Below are positions 34,770 through 43,541 of a stretch of DNA of 64,000 bases, piece after piece; position 1 is the stretch's first letter; the number at the start of each line of letters is the position of its first letter. This stretch comes from Paenibacillus dauci. GTDB taxonomy: Bacteria; Bacillota; Bacilli; Paenibacillales; Paenibacillaceae. The stretch is taken from contig NZ_LAQQ01000008.1 of the NCBI RefSeq assembly GCF_000971985.1, forward strand, positions 124,001 through 188,000. Reading direction: 5' to 3'. The notes under the pieces were generated by a model. That model saw only the letters and a program-made list of their open reading frames with translations, did not search any database and was not told the DNA's origin. Made by a program: the position numbers and the translations under genes.

Positions 34770-35301
34770 TCAGCACCATCCCCCCGTACGGAATAATAAT
34801 CTTCTCGTTGGGAGCCTGTACTGCATTGAACAGAAAATCACTCATTAGCGTAGCCATGGTACGATTGGTATTTTTGACCTGCACATTGAAGAAATCTCCG
34901 CTATTCAGTTTGTATATCCGGCCGGGATCGTCGGGATTATCATTACCATGCGGGAACAAACAGGCATTGATCTGGGTATTGTAATAGCCTTCGTAATTGA
35001 CTTTGAAATCGTTCTGAAAGCTGCCATCGTCATTGTATACCGGATCATACCGTTTGTGCAGATGCTCCATCTGGATATCGTACGTATTCCCTGTCAGATA
35101 GAGCTGATCTTCAAATTCCTGAAACATTCGCGGTGTGATATAGCCTTTGTCCCTTACGCTATCTACGAACCGGGTTACTGTATTTAGCACAATAATCTGC
35201 GAATTGCTGTCCTGGCTGCTAAATGCTGTATAGATCGGCCATATTCCCATTAACAGAATTGCGATAAAGGCCGCGAATATTTTGATCAATGGATTGCTCA
35301 T
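34756..35301 (-). CDS. Bitopic pseudopilin-like protein of the Tad-like operon (181 residues)
   Basis: The protein starts MSNPLIKIFAAFIAILLMG, with a membrane helix at about 6-28, then a ~150-residue outer domain. No known family is recognised. It is translationally coupled to the next gene (14-base overlap) and follows the 128-residue protein by 12 bases. By size and topology it may be a minor pseudopilin. Confidence 0.6.
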   Translation of the reverse strand: MSNPLIKIFAAFIAILLMGIWPIYTAFSSQDSNSQIIVLNTVTRFVDSVRDKGYITPRMFQEFEDQLYLTGNTYDIQMEHLHKRYDPVYNDDGSFQNDFKVNYEGYYNTQINACLFPHGNDNPDDPGRIYKLNSGDFFNVQVKNTNRTMATLMSDFLFNAVQAPNEKIIIPYGGMVLNEDY

Positions 35302-35313
35302 TGTAATGCTCCC

Positions 35314-35700
35314 TTAGGTAAACCTCAGCATGACCAGCTGGCCCTCCGTATTACGGATATATGCCGGGGTATATTTTTGATCCAAATCTATAGAGGATAC
35401 ATCTGCTTCATCTGGATCAAGGTCTTTGGGGTACAGGGTACCACTCACCATGATGTCCACCTGCAGACTGTCTATCTGGTGAATCGTCTGGCGGACCTCT
35501 GCTCCGGTGCAGGTGTATGGATTGTCGATTTTCAGGGTGGAATGAATATTTGGATCTGTTGATGCAGTCAAACGATAGGTCTGTTCATTGATTCTCGCGG
35601 ATGTCTGAAAAAGAGCATAGGCTCCGCTGAGCGAAGCGATAAAGATCAGAAAGCTTATCCCCAGCCACAGGGCTGAACGGGCATGTTCCCCTATATTCAT
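35314..35700 (-). CDS. Bitopic pseudopilin-like protein of the Tad-like operon (128 residues)
   Basis: Short N-terminus, one membrane helix at about 10-30 (SALWLGISFLIFIASLSGAYALF), then a ~95-residue outer domain with one Cys. No known domain is recognised. It is one of four consecutive small bitopic genes between the membrane platform gene and the secreted-protein genes. Confidence 0.55.
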   Translation of the reverse strand: MNIGEHARSALWLGISFLIFIASLSGAYALFQTSARINEQTYRLTASTDPNIHSTLKIDNPYTCTGAEVRQTIHQIDSLQVDIMVSGTLYPKDLDPDEADVSSIDLDQKYTPAYIRNTEGQLVMLRFT

Positions 35701-35789
35701 TCATGATCATATCCTTTGTGGTAAAGGCAGGATAAATGATGTCTTCCTGCCTCCCCTTGTAATCACCTTGCTATAATCTAGTACATCTA

Positions 35790-36272
35790 TTAATTCTGAC
35801 GGAATACCAGCGCACGTACGACATTGCTCTTGTCCCGGATCACTTCGCTTTTGAATGTTCCGGTTGGGTTGATATAGTTGTTGGACGACTGCTCCAGTGC
35901 ATCGGAGAAGGATCCTGACGCTGCATCCTTGCTAACCGAACCGTAATCTGTACTGTCCACCGAAGCGGTATTATTCACCTGATGGAAATACCAGATGCCG
36001 GATGGGTTCTTGCCTGTAACGACCTGAATACCAAATGAACCCTGATCCTTGAATTTGCGCAGCGAAGATACCACCTGGCTGCCTGAAATATTGGTGTTGT
36101 CATAGACGGCATACTGCGTCTGATCCAGTTCCTTTTGGATACCGGAAAAGTTATTTTGTGCTGTCTTGGTCGCTTCCTGGGCACTGATGAACAGGACGAC
36201 CACAATCGTAATTAGAGCGATAGTCAGGAACAGTCCTGCGGCTACTTTTAGTGCGGCTGATGCGTTATTCAT
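35790..36272 (-). CDS. Candidate pilin of the Tad-like operon (160 residues)
   Basis: The first small bitopic gene after the TadB/TadC-like gene, the usual place for a pilin. The N-terminus MNNASAALKVAAGLFLTIALITIVVVLFIS is short, polar and then hydrophobic; the helix continues as an amphipathic stretch (AQEATKTAQNNFSGIQKEL), which resembles the pilin core helix. The rest is a Ser/Asn/Gly-rich soluble domain. There is no canonical Flp G-E-Y cleavage motif. A good ribosome binding site (AAAGGAG) precedes the ATG. The call as pilin is inference from order and topology. Confidence 0.6.
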   Translation of the reverse strand: MNNASAALKVAAGLFLTIALITIVVVLFISAQEATKTAQNNFSGIQKELDQTQYAVYDNTNISGSQVVSSLRKFKDQGSFGIQVVTGKNPSGIWYFHQVNNTASVDSTDYGSVSKDAASGSFSDALEQSSNNYINPTGTFKSEVIRDKSNVVRALVFRQN

Positions 36273-36346
36273 GGTTAATCTCCTTTGTTTATATATACAT
36301 TTTATGGTTGGCTTAACGTTTGGTTATGTGCTTATCTACTACATCC

Positions 36347-38446
36347 TCATAGCTTGTTCAATTGCTCATAATAAGCGCTCATTTGCTCAAAGCTCATATA
36401 GATAAATGGCAGTACCAGATAAATAAAAGTGAGCACCGTCATTGGAGCAAAGCCGATCATCCGGCCCCATTCCGATTTGGTCTCGATCATGCGCTCGTAG
36501 TCCTGCTTTCTTTTCTCAAAATTGTAATTACGCTCATTCTCCAGATCGTCGAATGCTTCGCGGATCGGGATACGTTCCACCGACAGAATCAGCTTGTCAA
36601 TCGTCCTCGACAAAGGTATGAACGGCGCGTCCTGCTTGAGCTGCTCCAGTGCACGTTCGGCGCCGCTCTCAAAATCAAGTACAGCCTTATGTAGAGGCTC
36701 ACGGAAAATCGTGGAGAAACGCTCCATCCATTCCAGAATAATATCGACGGAGATACGATCGATCTCGGACAGCATAGCGATAATCGTATGGAACTGATCG
36801 ACTTCATTTTGCATATCGATATACCGGACCCTTTTCTGGAACAGCAGAATCCACCAGGGAATCAGATAACCGATATAGCCTGCTATTATCGCAATCACTA
36901 ACTCATACCATTTGAAATATTCGGACTGCAGCGTGTTCATTTTGGCTTCGATCCGTCCTACAGTCGTCAGGAACAAGGAGCTGTTGGCTGCAATATCTTC
37001 ATCCTCGTTCACCAGTTCCATAATGCGGTCCTGCATCATCTCGGGGCGAATACCTTCCAGCTGCTGCAAAATACGTGTATCCAGCGCAGTGGTCTCTCGG
37101 GCTTTTTGCAAATCTTCGGCAGATAGTTCACCGAACATGGTCGCGCTCTGGGTCGGTGCCTGAAGAATATTATGGATCGTGATGGAATGCATGGTGATAA
37201 AGGAAAACATCATCGTGCCAAATAAAGCGACCGCCAGCAGAATCCGGTGCAGATAGTGCCATTCCAGCGGTATACCTGCATTGGCATCCTTGATCAGTGT
37301 ATGAATACAAAAACGTGCGGTTGTCCGCGGCGGCGGCATAAATCGATTCACGATCCATTCGGTAATCCGGAACTCCAGCAGCTTCTGTTCCCACAGGATT
37401 TTGCGCACCTTGGCCTGGTATGTGCCTTCCTGCTGATCCTGCAGCTTTTTGAGCAGTACATAGGAGAGCAGAATAACGGCAAAGATCAGTATTTTGAAGA
37501 AAAATCCGAACTTGCTGTCATAAAACTGCTCCATGATCGGAAAGTTGTTTTTGGCCCATAGCTCAATCGGCTTGGTGAACAGAATCGGTGCGATCGAGAT
37601 AATGGTGAGCCCTTTGAGCATATAACCGAGCCGGGTACGCTTGAGCAGTTCCAGATTGATTTCATTGGTGAGTTTGTTCATATTACCGAGATACAGCGAT
37701 CCCTCTTCAACTACTTTGTCTCCAAATTCCTTGACCAGATACGAGATTCCCGCAAATGCTTTGAGAAATCGATTGGGAGCTGCCTGATAATAATTTTGCA
37801 GCAGCTTCTCCGGTTCGGGTGAGACGAGAATATCGTATACTTTTCTGGCATGCAGGGTAGCTTCATGACCGGAAGCCTCTGATGCATCATGCAGGGCTTC
37901 CTCGATCATTCCATGCTGCTGATAGCTATGCCGCACATCATCCATGACTGACTTGAGCTGATGCAGCAGCCGATTCTCTACCCGGTTCACAAAGGTATCG
38001 ATCAGCATGCCGTTCATCACCAGCGCAGTCAAAGCAATCATGAACATAAAGGTCATATCCTTGTTCATCAGCAGCAGGGCCAGTATAAAAGCTGCTACAA
38101 TGCCAATCGTGGAAAATACGATCTTCATCGTCTCCCGGCGCATCGAGAATTCGTCATAGGAGTGGATCGATTGCAGCTGTTTGCGTATCCGCAAAATATA
38201 CTGTTTGAGCAGCGGAACACGCATATAGGCATGATACGATTCCTGGAGAAACTGATTGTACTGCTTGATCCGCTTGGACTTGCCGGAGCCAATATAGTCG
38301 GCATACGCTTTGTATACTTCCGCATTGCCATTCTGCTGGTTGCGTCGCTGGATATATTTGAGAACTGCCAGCAGGACTACAAAAAGGAATCCGGACAGAA
38401 TCAGAATGTAGATAAGAATACTAGTAAGATTCAACGGCTGCTGCAC
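36347..38446 (-). CDS. TadB-TadC-like double-length platform membrane protein
   Basis: This 699-residue polytopic protein seems to hold two T2SF-type halves. Half one (about 100-320) has a cytoplasmic domain with GMIEEALHDASEASG between helix pairs. Half two (about 400-690) has a second cytoplasmic domain with DRISVDIILEWMERFS and FDDLENERNY, then a final helix pair. Tad systems normally have separate TadB and TadC proteins of about 300 residues each; here they seem joined. It starts with GTG and overlaps the CpaF gene by 26 bases. It would form the membrane platform for the pilus or secretion machine. Confidence 0.75.
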   Translation of the reverse strand: MQQPLNLTSILIYILILSGFLFVVLLAVLKYIQRRNQQNGNAEVYKAYADYIGSGKSKRIKQYNQFLQESYHAYMRVPLLKQYILRIRKQLQSIHSYDEFSMRRETMKIVFSTIGIVAAFILALLLMNKDMTFMFMIALTALVMNGMLIDTFVNRVENRLLHQLKSVMDDVRHSYQQHGMIEEALHDASEASGHEATLHARKVYDILVSPEPEKLLQNYYQAAPNRFLKAFAGISYLVKEFGDKVVEEGSLYLGNMNKLTNEINLELLKRTRLGYMLKGLTIISIAPILFTKPIELWAKNNFPIMEQFYDSKFGFFFKILIFAVILLSYVLLKKLQDQQEGTYQAKVRKILWEQKLLEFRITEWIVNRFMPPPRTTARFCIHTLIKDANAGIPLEWHYLHRILLAVALFGTMMFSFITMHSITIHNILQAPTQSATMFGELSAEDLQKARETTALDTRILQQLEGIRPEMMQDRIMELVNEDEDIAANSSLFLTTVGRIEAKMNTLQSEYFKWYELVIAIIAGYIGYLIPWWILLFQKRVRYIDMQNEVDQFHTIIAMLSEIDRISVDIILEWMERFSTIFREPLHKAVLDFESGAERALEQLKQDAPFIPLSRTIDKLILSVERIPIREAFDDLENERNYNFEKRKQDYERMIETKSEWGRMIGFAPMTVLTFIYLVLPFIYMSFEQMSAYYEQLNKL

Positions 38447-40328
38447 CCCAGTTCTCTGTCATGAATTGCCGGAAGCGCAGCTGGTCGGCAGGTTCCATCA
38501 TTTCCAGCATCTCCTGCTGATTGCGGTCCGAGATCGGATGAACCGCTACATACTCCCCGTTACGGTATTCGATAATATTGCGTCCTTCTCCAACTTTGCG
38601 ATTGGTGGAACGCTGGAAGTATTCGGTCATGCTCTCCATCATCGCCACGAATCGCTGATCCATCCGGCTAGCCGTCTTGAAGCTCTCCGGATAATCCTGC
38701 TCCTGATCGACCAGAATACATTCGGTGATTCGCTCCACATAACGGGAACCATCAGGATCACGCCGCAGATGTACATCAAAGTTCAGAACCCGTACCACCT
38801 GCTCTTCGGCTGTCTTCTCGTTACTGAAAATGCCCTGTTTGAGCAGCGAATTACGCAGGGAGTAGACCAGATCTCCGAACGTCTTGGCATGATGGGTGAA
38901 AATGGTGAACAGACTGGCCACCTGCGCCATCTGGATCATCCAGGCGGCAACTTCATCGGTCGCTACTTCCCCGAGGATATTGACGGTTCCGTCTGTTTTC
39001 TTCTGTACATCCAGTCCCGACTGGCCGCTAACGGTCTCGGTCTCTTTGAACGTCAGTATATTGCGCTTATTGTAGATTTTGCGCAGATGCAGCTCGAATG
39101 ACATTTCCTGAATCCGCAGCGTGAATGTCTCGTTAATATAAGCGACCAGCGCCATCAGCAGCGTCGTTTTACCCGAACCCTGGGAGCCGGTTACCGCTAC
39201 GATTCGTCCACCTTTCATCAGATAGATCAGTAGCGATTTGACGATATCATGATTGCCGATCCGGTCGGTGATCAGCTGATCCAGTGTTGCCGAAGCCGGA
39301 TCGAATTTGCGGACAAAAAACGCCCATGATTCCGAGAAACTCGGCCGGACAACGACGACCCGTGATCCATCTTTCATCTCATTGACCTTGAAGCCGTTCG
39401 CTTCCGATAGTTGACCTGGATTATTGTACCGGTAGATATTCTGACAGACCCGCTTCAGCTCGGCCTCGCTACCGAACGACAGAAACTCCAGATGAACCGA
39501 TTTCCCGCGGTAGAAAATCCAGACACTGTCGTGGCTCATAGGTATATGCTGCTCATTGATCCGGGAAGTGAAATCGTAGAAATCATCATCGTACTCTACC
39601 TGGCTGACCGGTACACCGGATACACCGCCGCTGACTCCATCGATTTTCATATCGCGTACCTCATCCACTACGCTGAATCCCTTGAATGTCTGATAGACCC
39701 GCTGCACAATAATATGGAGTTTATCCTCAAAATACAGAATGCTGCGGAATCCTTCGAACACTTCGTCAATCTCAGCGGCTGTAATCCGGTAAGAACCGGA
39801 GCCTTGTGAGTCCGGATGAAGCTTGAGCTCCGCCAGCTGATGATCATCGATCAGACGGGCAAGCCCATTCAGTCCATACATTTCCTTGTACTGGTACAGC
39901 ATAATATCGAATTTCTCCTGGCTGCTCAGAGCCATGCTGTTATGGAAAGGAATTGTCTTGTTCATATTCTCTTCCGTAAACTCATAGGTTTTGAGCAGCA
40001 GGTCAAAAATAACGCCTTTGACAAACTTTTTGGCATTCAGATCGCCATGTGTACAGTCTTTGAGCGACTTGATCAATGTCGCTCGCTGATTGAGACGCCG
40101 ATTATATTCTTCCTCGGACAGTCCCAGATCATCGAGCGAAGCAGAAGTCATCTCATTCAGCGCTATTTTGACGTATTCGATAATCTCCGGGAGTGTATAT
40201 TTGTTGTTTTGATTGTTCTTTTTATCCGAGCTATCGCCTTTGTACGTAAATTTGAAATAAGCCAGTACAATCAGGATAAGCGCAATCAGACCGATGCAGG
40301 CCCTGTTAATAATGAGACTGATATCCAC
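38421..40328 (-). CDS. cpaF: CpaF/TadA-like secretion ATPase with N-terminal membrane helix
   Basis: This 635-residue secretion ATPase has the P-loop GSQGSGKT at about 384-391, a Glu/Asp segment with MSFELHLRKI and LGEVATDE (Walker B-like), and a His-containing ASLFTIFTHHAKTF box. It therefore belongs to the VirB11/CpaF class. Unusual features are a predicted membrane helix at about 8-28 (CIGLIALILIVLAYFKF) and a long insert before the P-loop; most CpaF proteins are soluble and about 450 residues. The start is GTG, with GGAGG ten bases upstream. It lies between the TadZ-like and TadB/C-like genes. Confidence 0.85.
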   Translation of the reverse strand: MDISLIINRACIGLIALILIVLAYFKFTYKGDSSDKKNNQNNKYTLPEIIEYVKIALNEMTSASLDDLGLSEEEYNRRLNQRATLIKSLKDCTHGDLNAKKFVKGVIFDLLLKTYEFTEENMNKTIPFHNSMALSSQEKFDIMLYQYKEMYGLNGLARLIDDHQLAELKLHPDSQGSGSYRITAAEIDEVFEGFRSILYFEDKLHIIVQRVYQTFKGFSVVDEVRDMKIDGVSGGVSGVPVSQVEYDDDFYDFTSRINEQHIPMSHDSVWIFYRGKSVHLEFLSFGSEAELKRVCQNIYRYNNPGQLSEANGFKVNEMKDGSRVVVVRPSFSESWAFFVRKFDPASATLDQLITDRIGNHDIVKSLLIYLMKGGRIVAVTGSQGSGKTTLLMALVAYINETFTLRIQEMSFELHLRKIYNKRNILTFKETETVSGQSGLDVQKKTDGTVNILGEVATDEVAAWMIQMAQVASLFTIFTHHAKTFGDLVYSLRNSLLKQGIFSNEKTAEEQVVRVLNFDVHLRRDPDGSRYVERITECILVDQEQDYPESFKTASRMDQRFVAMMESMTEYFQRSTNRKVGEGRNIIEYRNGEYVAVHPISDRNQQEMLEMMEPADQLRFRQFMTENWGAAAVESY

Positions 40329-40334
40329 CGCGCC

Positions 40335-41162
40335 CTACGCCTCCTTTTCATACATATTGGGATCAATCGCAAGACTCTGATAGATTCCCCGGGTCAGCCT
40401 GCGGATCTCCTGCATAAATGCATAGTCCGGCTGGGCGGCCTGGATATGCTTGCGTTTCAGGAAAAATTCAACGACCTTCTGTTCATTGCAAGCATCCATA
40501 TAGCCGCTGTTATGCGGAACCGCGAACATGGGAATTCGAGTTTTGAACAGACGTCTGATATTGGTAAGTGTCAGCCGGGAACCCGCATCATACTGTCCCA
40601 GCACTATAATGAATGTCTTCCCCTCCAGAACAGCAGGCGGATGATCAAAAAACTCCCGTAGCAGTGCCATATTCTGGTTCAGGGAAACGACAACCATATC
40701 TGCCGATTCCAGTACGGCATTAGTCAGTACATTGCGGGTGCCGCTGGTCACATCGATCATGGTCAGGTCATAGGCACTTCGGGCGGACTGGCAGATCGAG
40801 TCGGTCACCTCGTGCATCTTCAGAAACAAATCTTCCTCCGGCTTTTGCGTACCAGCCAGTACATCAAGCGAACCGCTGAATACAGGTACTGCATAATCCT
40901 TGATCATTGATGAACTCAGTTGCTTGGAGCGGGCCAGCGTCTCCAGCGAATCGATTCCCTGAGCAGAATAGCTGGCAGACCCACTGCCTCCTCGCCAACT
41001 GCGCAAAAAGGCATTTTCGACCATGGATATCCCGTAGTGTGTGTGCGCAGCCAGTGTATGACTGACATAATCCATCGCCATCACAGCCGCGGTGGCTACC
41101 ATATTCGAAGAGCTACCCGTCTGTCCGTGACATGGACTCCAAAAAGCAATTACATTCCCCAT
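40335..41162 (-). CDS. ParA/MinD-fold TadZ/CpaE-like protein with deviant P-loop
   Basis: This 275-residue protein has the ParA/MinD fold: N-terminal FWSPCHGQTGSSSNMVATA in place of the KGGxGKTT P-loop, and the LTMIDVTSGTRNVLT / ADMVVVSLNQN strand patterns. The catalytic lysines are missing from the loop, so ATP hydrolysis is doubtful, as in some TadZ/CpaE proteins that mark the assembly site. It overlaps the preceding TadZ-like gene by 13 bases and is followed by cpaF after 6 bases. Confidence 0.78.
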   Translation of the reverse strand: MGNVIAFWSPCHGQTGSSSNMVATAAVMAMDYVSHTLAAHTHYGISMVENAFLRSWRGGSGSASYSAQGIDSLETLARSKQLSSSMIKDYAVPVFSGSLDVLAGTQKPEEDLFLKMHEVTDSICQSARSAYDLTMIDVTSGTRNVLTNAVLESADMVVVSLNQNMALLREFFDHPPAVLEGKTFIIVLGQYDAGSRLTLTNIRRLFKTRIPMFAVPHNSGYMDACNEQKVVEFFLKRKHIQAAQPDYAFMQEIRRLTRGIYQSLAIDPNMYEKEA

Positions 41163-41869
41163 ACCGGCTGGCTCCTCCGCGATAGTTTTTTGGCATAGAC
41201 TTTGAGTTCACTGTGGTTCAGCTGGGAGACACTGCCTGCAATTTCCTGGATAACGGTACGGAACTCCCTGGAAATGCGCTTGATGCTAATACTGCTGCTG
41301 TTCTGATTCATAATCTTCTGCATATAATCCATCTCATCAAAAGGCACAGTGAACGACTGTTCCTCGAACCGGAGCGGCAGATTGCATAATAGCTGCTCCA
41401 GATAATCTTCTGCCAGTCCGTTATCTACCTGCTGGACAAATAGCCGTGTAAACCCGATTCGTGGCAAATGTTCCTCTCGCTGCCCCAACATATCTTCCAG
41501 CAATTCAGCAGTCTTCTCGAGGGAGCGTCTCTCGGAAGAAATGGCAATAAAGCGCTGATCAAATTCTTCCCAGTCCTTCTCTCCAATAAAATCAGGCGTA
41601 GAACAAAATACGATCGTATGATCATATGCCTGCGTGATTTCCAGCTGCTCCTTCATGCTCTGGAAATCGGTAAACTGATAGCCGATATCAAACTGGTCAT
41701 ATTCCGACACACCCGTACCGGTGTGAAGAATCGGCGTATTATAGCGGATAAATCCTTCGGCGCTGGCATCTGCCAACAGCACCCGTTTACTGGCGGTCTG
41801 CAAAAACTTGCTCAGGTAGATCAGCAGATCACTAATATCTGTCGATCCCAGAAATAGCGTGTAGTTCAT
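41150..41869 (-). CDS. Second ParA-like protein without P-loop
   Basis: This 239-residue protein has a fold pattern similar to ParA/MinD (LFLGSTDISDLLIYLSKFL, KRVLLADASAEG, DHTIVFCSTPD), but no P-loop residues. It may be a partner of the following TadZ-like protein or a pseudo-ATPase that positions the machine. AAAGGAGGATCACC precedes the start. No close family can be named. Confidence 0.65.
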   Translation of the reverse strand: MNYTLFLGSTDISDLLIYLSKFLQTASKRVLLADASAEGFIRYNTPILHTGTGVSEYDQFDIGYQFTDFQSMKEQLEITQAYDHTIVFCSTPDFIGEKDWEEFDQRFIAISSERRSLEKTAELLEDMLGQREEHLPRIGFTRLFVQQVDNGLAEDYLEQLLCNLPLRFEEQSFTVPFDEMDYMQKIMNQNSSSISIKRISREFRTVIQEIAGSVSQLNHSELKVYAKKLSRRSQPVWGM

Positions 41870-41881
41870 GGTGATCCTCCT

Positions 41882-42991
41882 TTATTTAACAAGCGGCTGT
41901 TCAAAAACATCCGCTGTCTTCTGCTCTGTCGTAGCAGGTGATGAATGACTGGCGGCAGGTTCAACCGGTGAGACAATCGGTGTATCCGGCGTTACATCAG
42001 CGGCAGGTACTGCTGCCGGATCAGTGACCGGCTCCGGGTTGCCTGCTGCTGCAGGTGCATTTTGCGCCGGAGTCTGCGCATTCAGCTGATCAGCTGTTTC
42101 GGTCATTGGTGCTGCTGATTGTGGTTCATTGGCAGGTGCAGAAGCAGAACGGCTGCTGCCCAGCTTGGCTTTGTCCGCTTCACTCATGCGACTCAGGCTG
42201 TTATCGAGCGTCTCCCGTGCTGCTCTGCTCAGCAGCAATGTGGCTTTCTCCAGCACATTCGGATCGGACTGGATCAGGTTGATAACATCACGATTCGCCG
42301 GATAATTCGGAATCGCTTTGTCCTGCATATAAGGGTCGGCGTAAGAGATAGCATACAGCCGTGCACCCTGCAAATAGGCATCCACAATTGCGCTGCTCAT
42401 CGCCAGAATCTCGGATTCATTGATGTTATACCAGACGGTGGTACCGGCCAGATCCTCAACTTTTTTCTTGGATAAGACTATATAATCGTTACCGTTCGGG
42501 AACCCGATACGTACATCAACAAAATCTCCCTGCTGCAATTTGGTGGGCAGCTGCACCACACTGTATTCCTTGCTGCGCAAATCGCGCGGCGTCGCTTCCT
42601 CGGCATAGACCATTGATGAAGTGAGCGGGGTTGATTTGCCAATATTGATTTTTACAATTTTGCCAATTAATTGACTGGGATCGGTGACGGCATTGGCAGG
42701 TGCTCCCTGTTTGGATACAAAGGCGACAGCGATATTCTGTTTCTGTATCCTGTCGCCTGCTTTCAGGTCGGCGGTCATCACGACAATTTTGCTGGATACA
42801 GCCTGCTGCCGGGCTAACTGCTGCTGGGATTGACTCAACTGGACTTCGTACTGCTGTTTGACTTCTTTGAGCTGATTCGCCTGATAATTGATCAGAAATA
42901 TGTATCCTGCCGAAGCCAGAATAGCGACGATTAATCCGCCGATCAGTCCGGCATAGATCTTGCTTTTCATACGAAAACGAATGATGGACAC
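41882..42991 (-). CDS. CpaB/RcpC-like SAF-domain protein
   Basis: This 369-residue protein has one membrane helix (about 13-33), a Gln-rich coiled coil (about 37-62), and a SAF domain at about 68-125 (VVMTADLKAGDRIQKQNIAVAF, LIGKIVKINIGKSTPLTSSM), followed by an RcpC-type segment to about 240. The final ~90 residues are a Pro/Ala/Thr-rich low-complexity tail, suited to crossing the wall. CpaB/RcpC normally guides the pilus through the envelope; in a monoderm it may act in the wall. Starts with GTG and AAGGAG ten bases upstream. Follows the XRE gene by 55 bases. Confidence 0.8.
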   Translation of the reverse strand: MSIIRFRMKSKIYAGLIGGLIVAILASAGYIFLINYQANQLKEVKQQYEVQLSQSQQQLARQQAVSSKIVVMTADLKAGDRIQKQNIAVAFVSKQGAPANAVTDPSQLIGKIVKINIGKSTPLTSSMVYAEEATPRDLRSKEYSVVQLPTKLQQGDFVDVRIGFPNGNDYIVLSKKKVEDLAGTTVWYNINESEILAMSSAIVDAYLQGARLYAISYADPYMQDKAIPNYPANRDVINLIQSDPNVLEKATLLLSRAARETLDNSLSRMSEADKAKLGSSRSASAPANEPQSAAPMTETADQLNAQTPAQNAPAAAGNPEPVTDPAAVPAADVTPDTPIVSPVEPAASHSSPATTEQKTADVFEQPLVK

Positions 42992-43046
42992 GTCTGTAAC
43001 ACTCCTTAATAGTTGGCTCTGGGCGGTAGACTGCGGACGGACAGCT

Positions 43047-43253
43047 TCATGATCCGGCAGTCGACCAGATGCTGGTCTCCAGCACTTTTTCGATTAATAT
43101 CTGTTCTTCGGCAGTAGGCTTATTGCGTGAATTCTCCAGGCGACTAATTCGTGTCTGATATGATCCAATCAGCTCAGCCAGCTGCCCCTGAGACAGCTTC
43201 TTCCGTCTCCGTGCTACGGCCAGCTGCTCGGCATCATTTAGAGATATGCTCAA
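43047..43253 (-). CDS. XRE-family helix-turn-helix regulator
   Basis: This 68-residue DNA-binding protein has an XRE-type HTH: LAVARRRKKLSQGQLAELIG..YQTRISRLENSRNKPT. The start is a TTG at 43253 with AAGGGAG nine bases upstream; the longer in-frame reading to 43340 would put the N-terminus inside a terminator-like hairpin, so it is rejected. As the first gene before the SAF-domain gene, it is probably a local regulator of the Tad-like operon. Confidence 0.85.
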   Translation of the reverse strand: MSISLNDAEQLAVARRRKKLSQGQLAELIGSYQTRISRLENSRNKPTAEEQILIEKVLETSIWSTAGS

Positions 43254-43290
43254 ATGCGCTTGCTCCCTTCCCGGTAAATGAACAACAAAA

Positions 43291-43330
43291 AAAGCACGCA
43301 AAATGCCCCTAAGGACATTAAGCGTGCTTC
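43291..43330 (-). promoter_or_regulatory. Terminator-like hairpin in the leader of the Tad-like operon (attenuator candidate)
   Basis: On the minus strand, AGCACGC..AATG-CC pairs with GG-CATT..GCGTGCT and is followed by seven T. It lies between a good promoter (43364-43391) and the first gene of the operon (start 43253), so most transcripts might end before the XRE gene unless antitermination occurs. Confidence 0.75.
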
Positions 43331-43363
43331 GCTTTGACAAGAACTGTTTATTTATACAGCCAT

Positions 43364-43391
43364 CTTATATGAAGGCTATACAGCTTGTCAA
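43364..43391 (-). promoter_or_regulatory. Sigma-A promoter of the XRE/Tad-like operon
   Basis: Minus strand: TTGACA (43386-43391) and TATAAG (43364-43369) are spaced by 16 bases. Transcription would start near 43357, giving a leader of about 100 bases with the hairpin above. Confidence 0.7.
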
Positions 43392-43460
43392 TGAATTCCG
43401 ATATCTTTTTGTGACTTTTGAATTATATAGGATAAGTCTAAAGATTCAATAATACTCTCT

Positions 43461-43495
43461 AAAAAGAAAAAGACGCCTTTGAAAGCGCGCCTTTT
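43461..43495 (-). terminator. Terminator of the PTS gene
   Basis: AAAAGGCGC and GCGTCTTTT pair (one mismatch) around a loop of about 10 bases on the minus strand, followed by a T-rich run. It lies 47 bases after the PTS gene stop. Confidence 0.75.
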
Positions 43496-43541
43496 AGACT
43501 ATAACAGATCATTCTTGCTTGGTTACACAGCCGATCCTTAC

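Noticed and set aside
39816-40661. Plus-strand open frame opposite cpaF
   Set aside because: Antisense to a gene with intact ATPase motifs; no ribosome binding site.
43254-43340. N-terminal extension of the XRE regulator
   Set aside because: The extension runs through a terminator-like hairpin; a TTG with a good ribosome binding site downstream gives a normal-length HTH protein.
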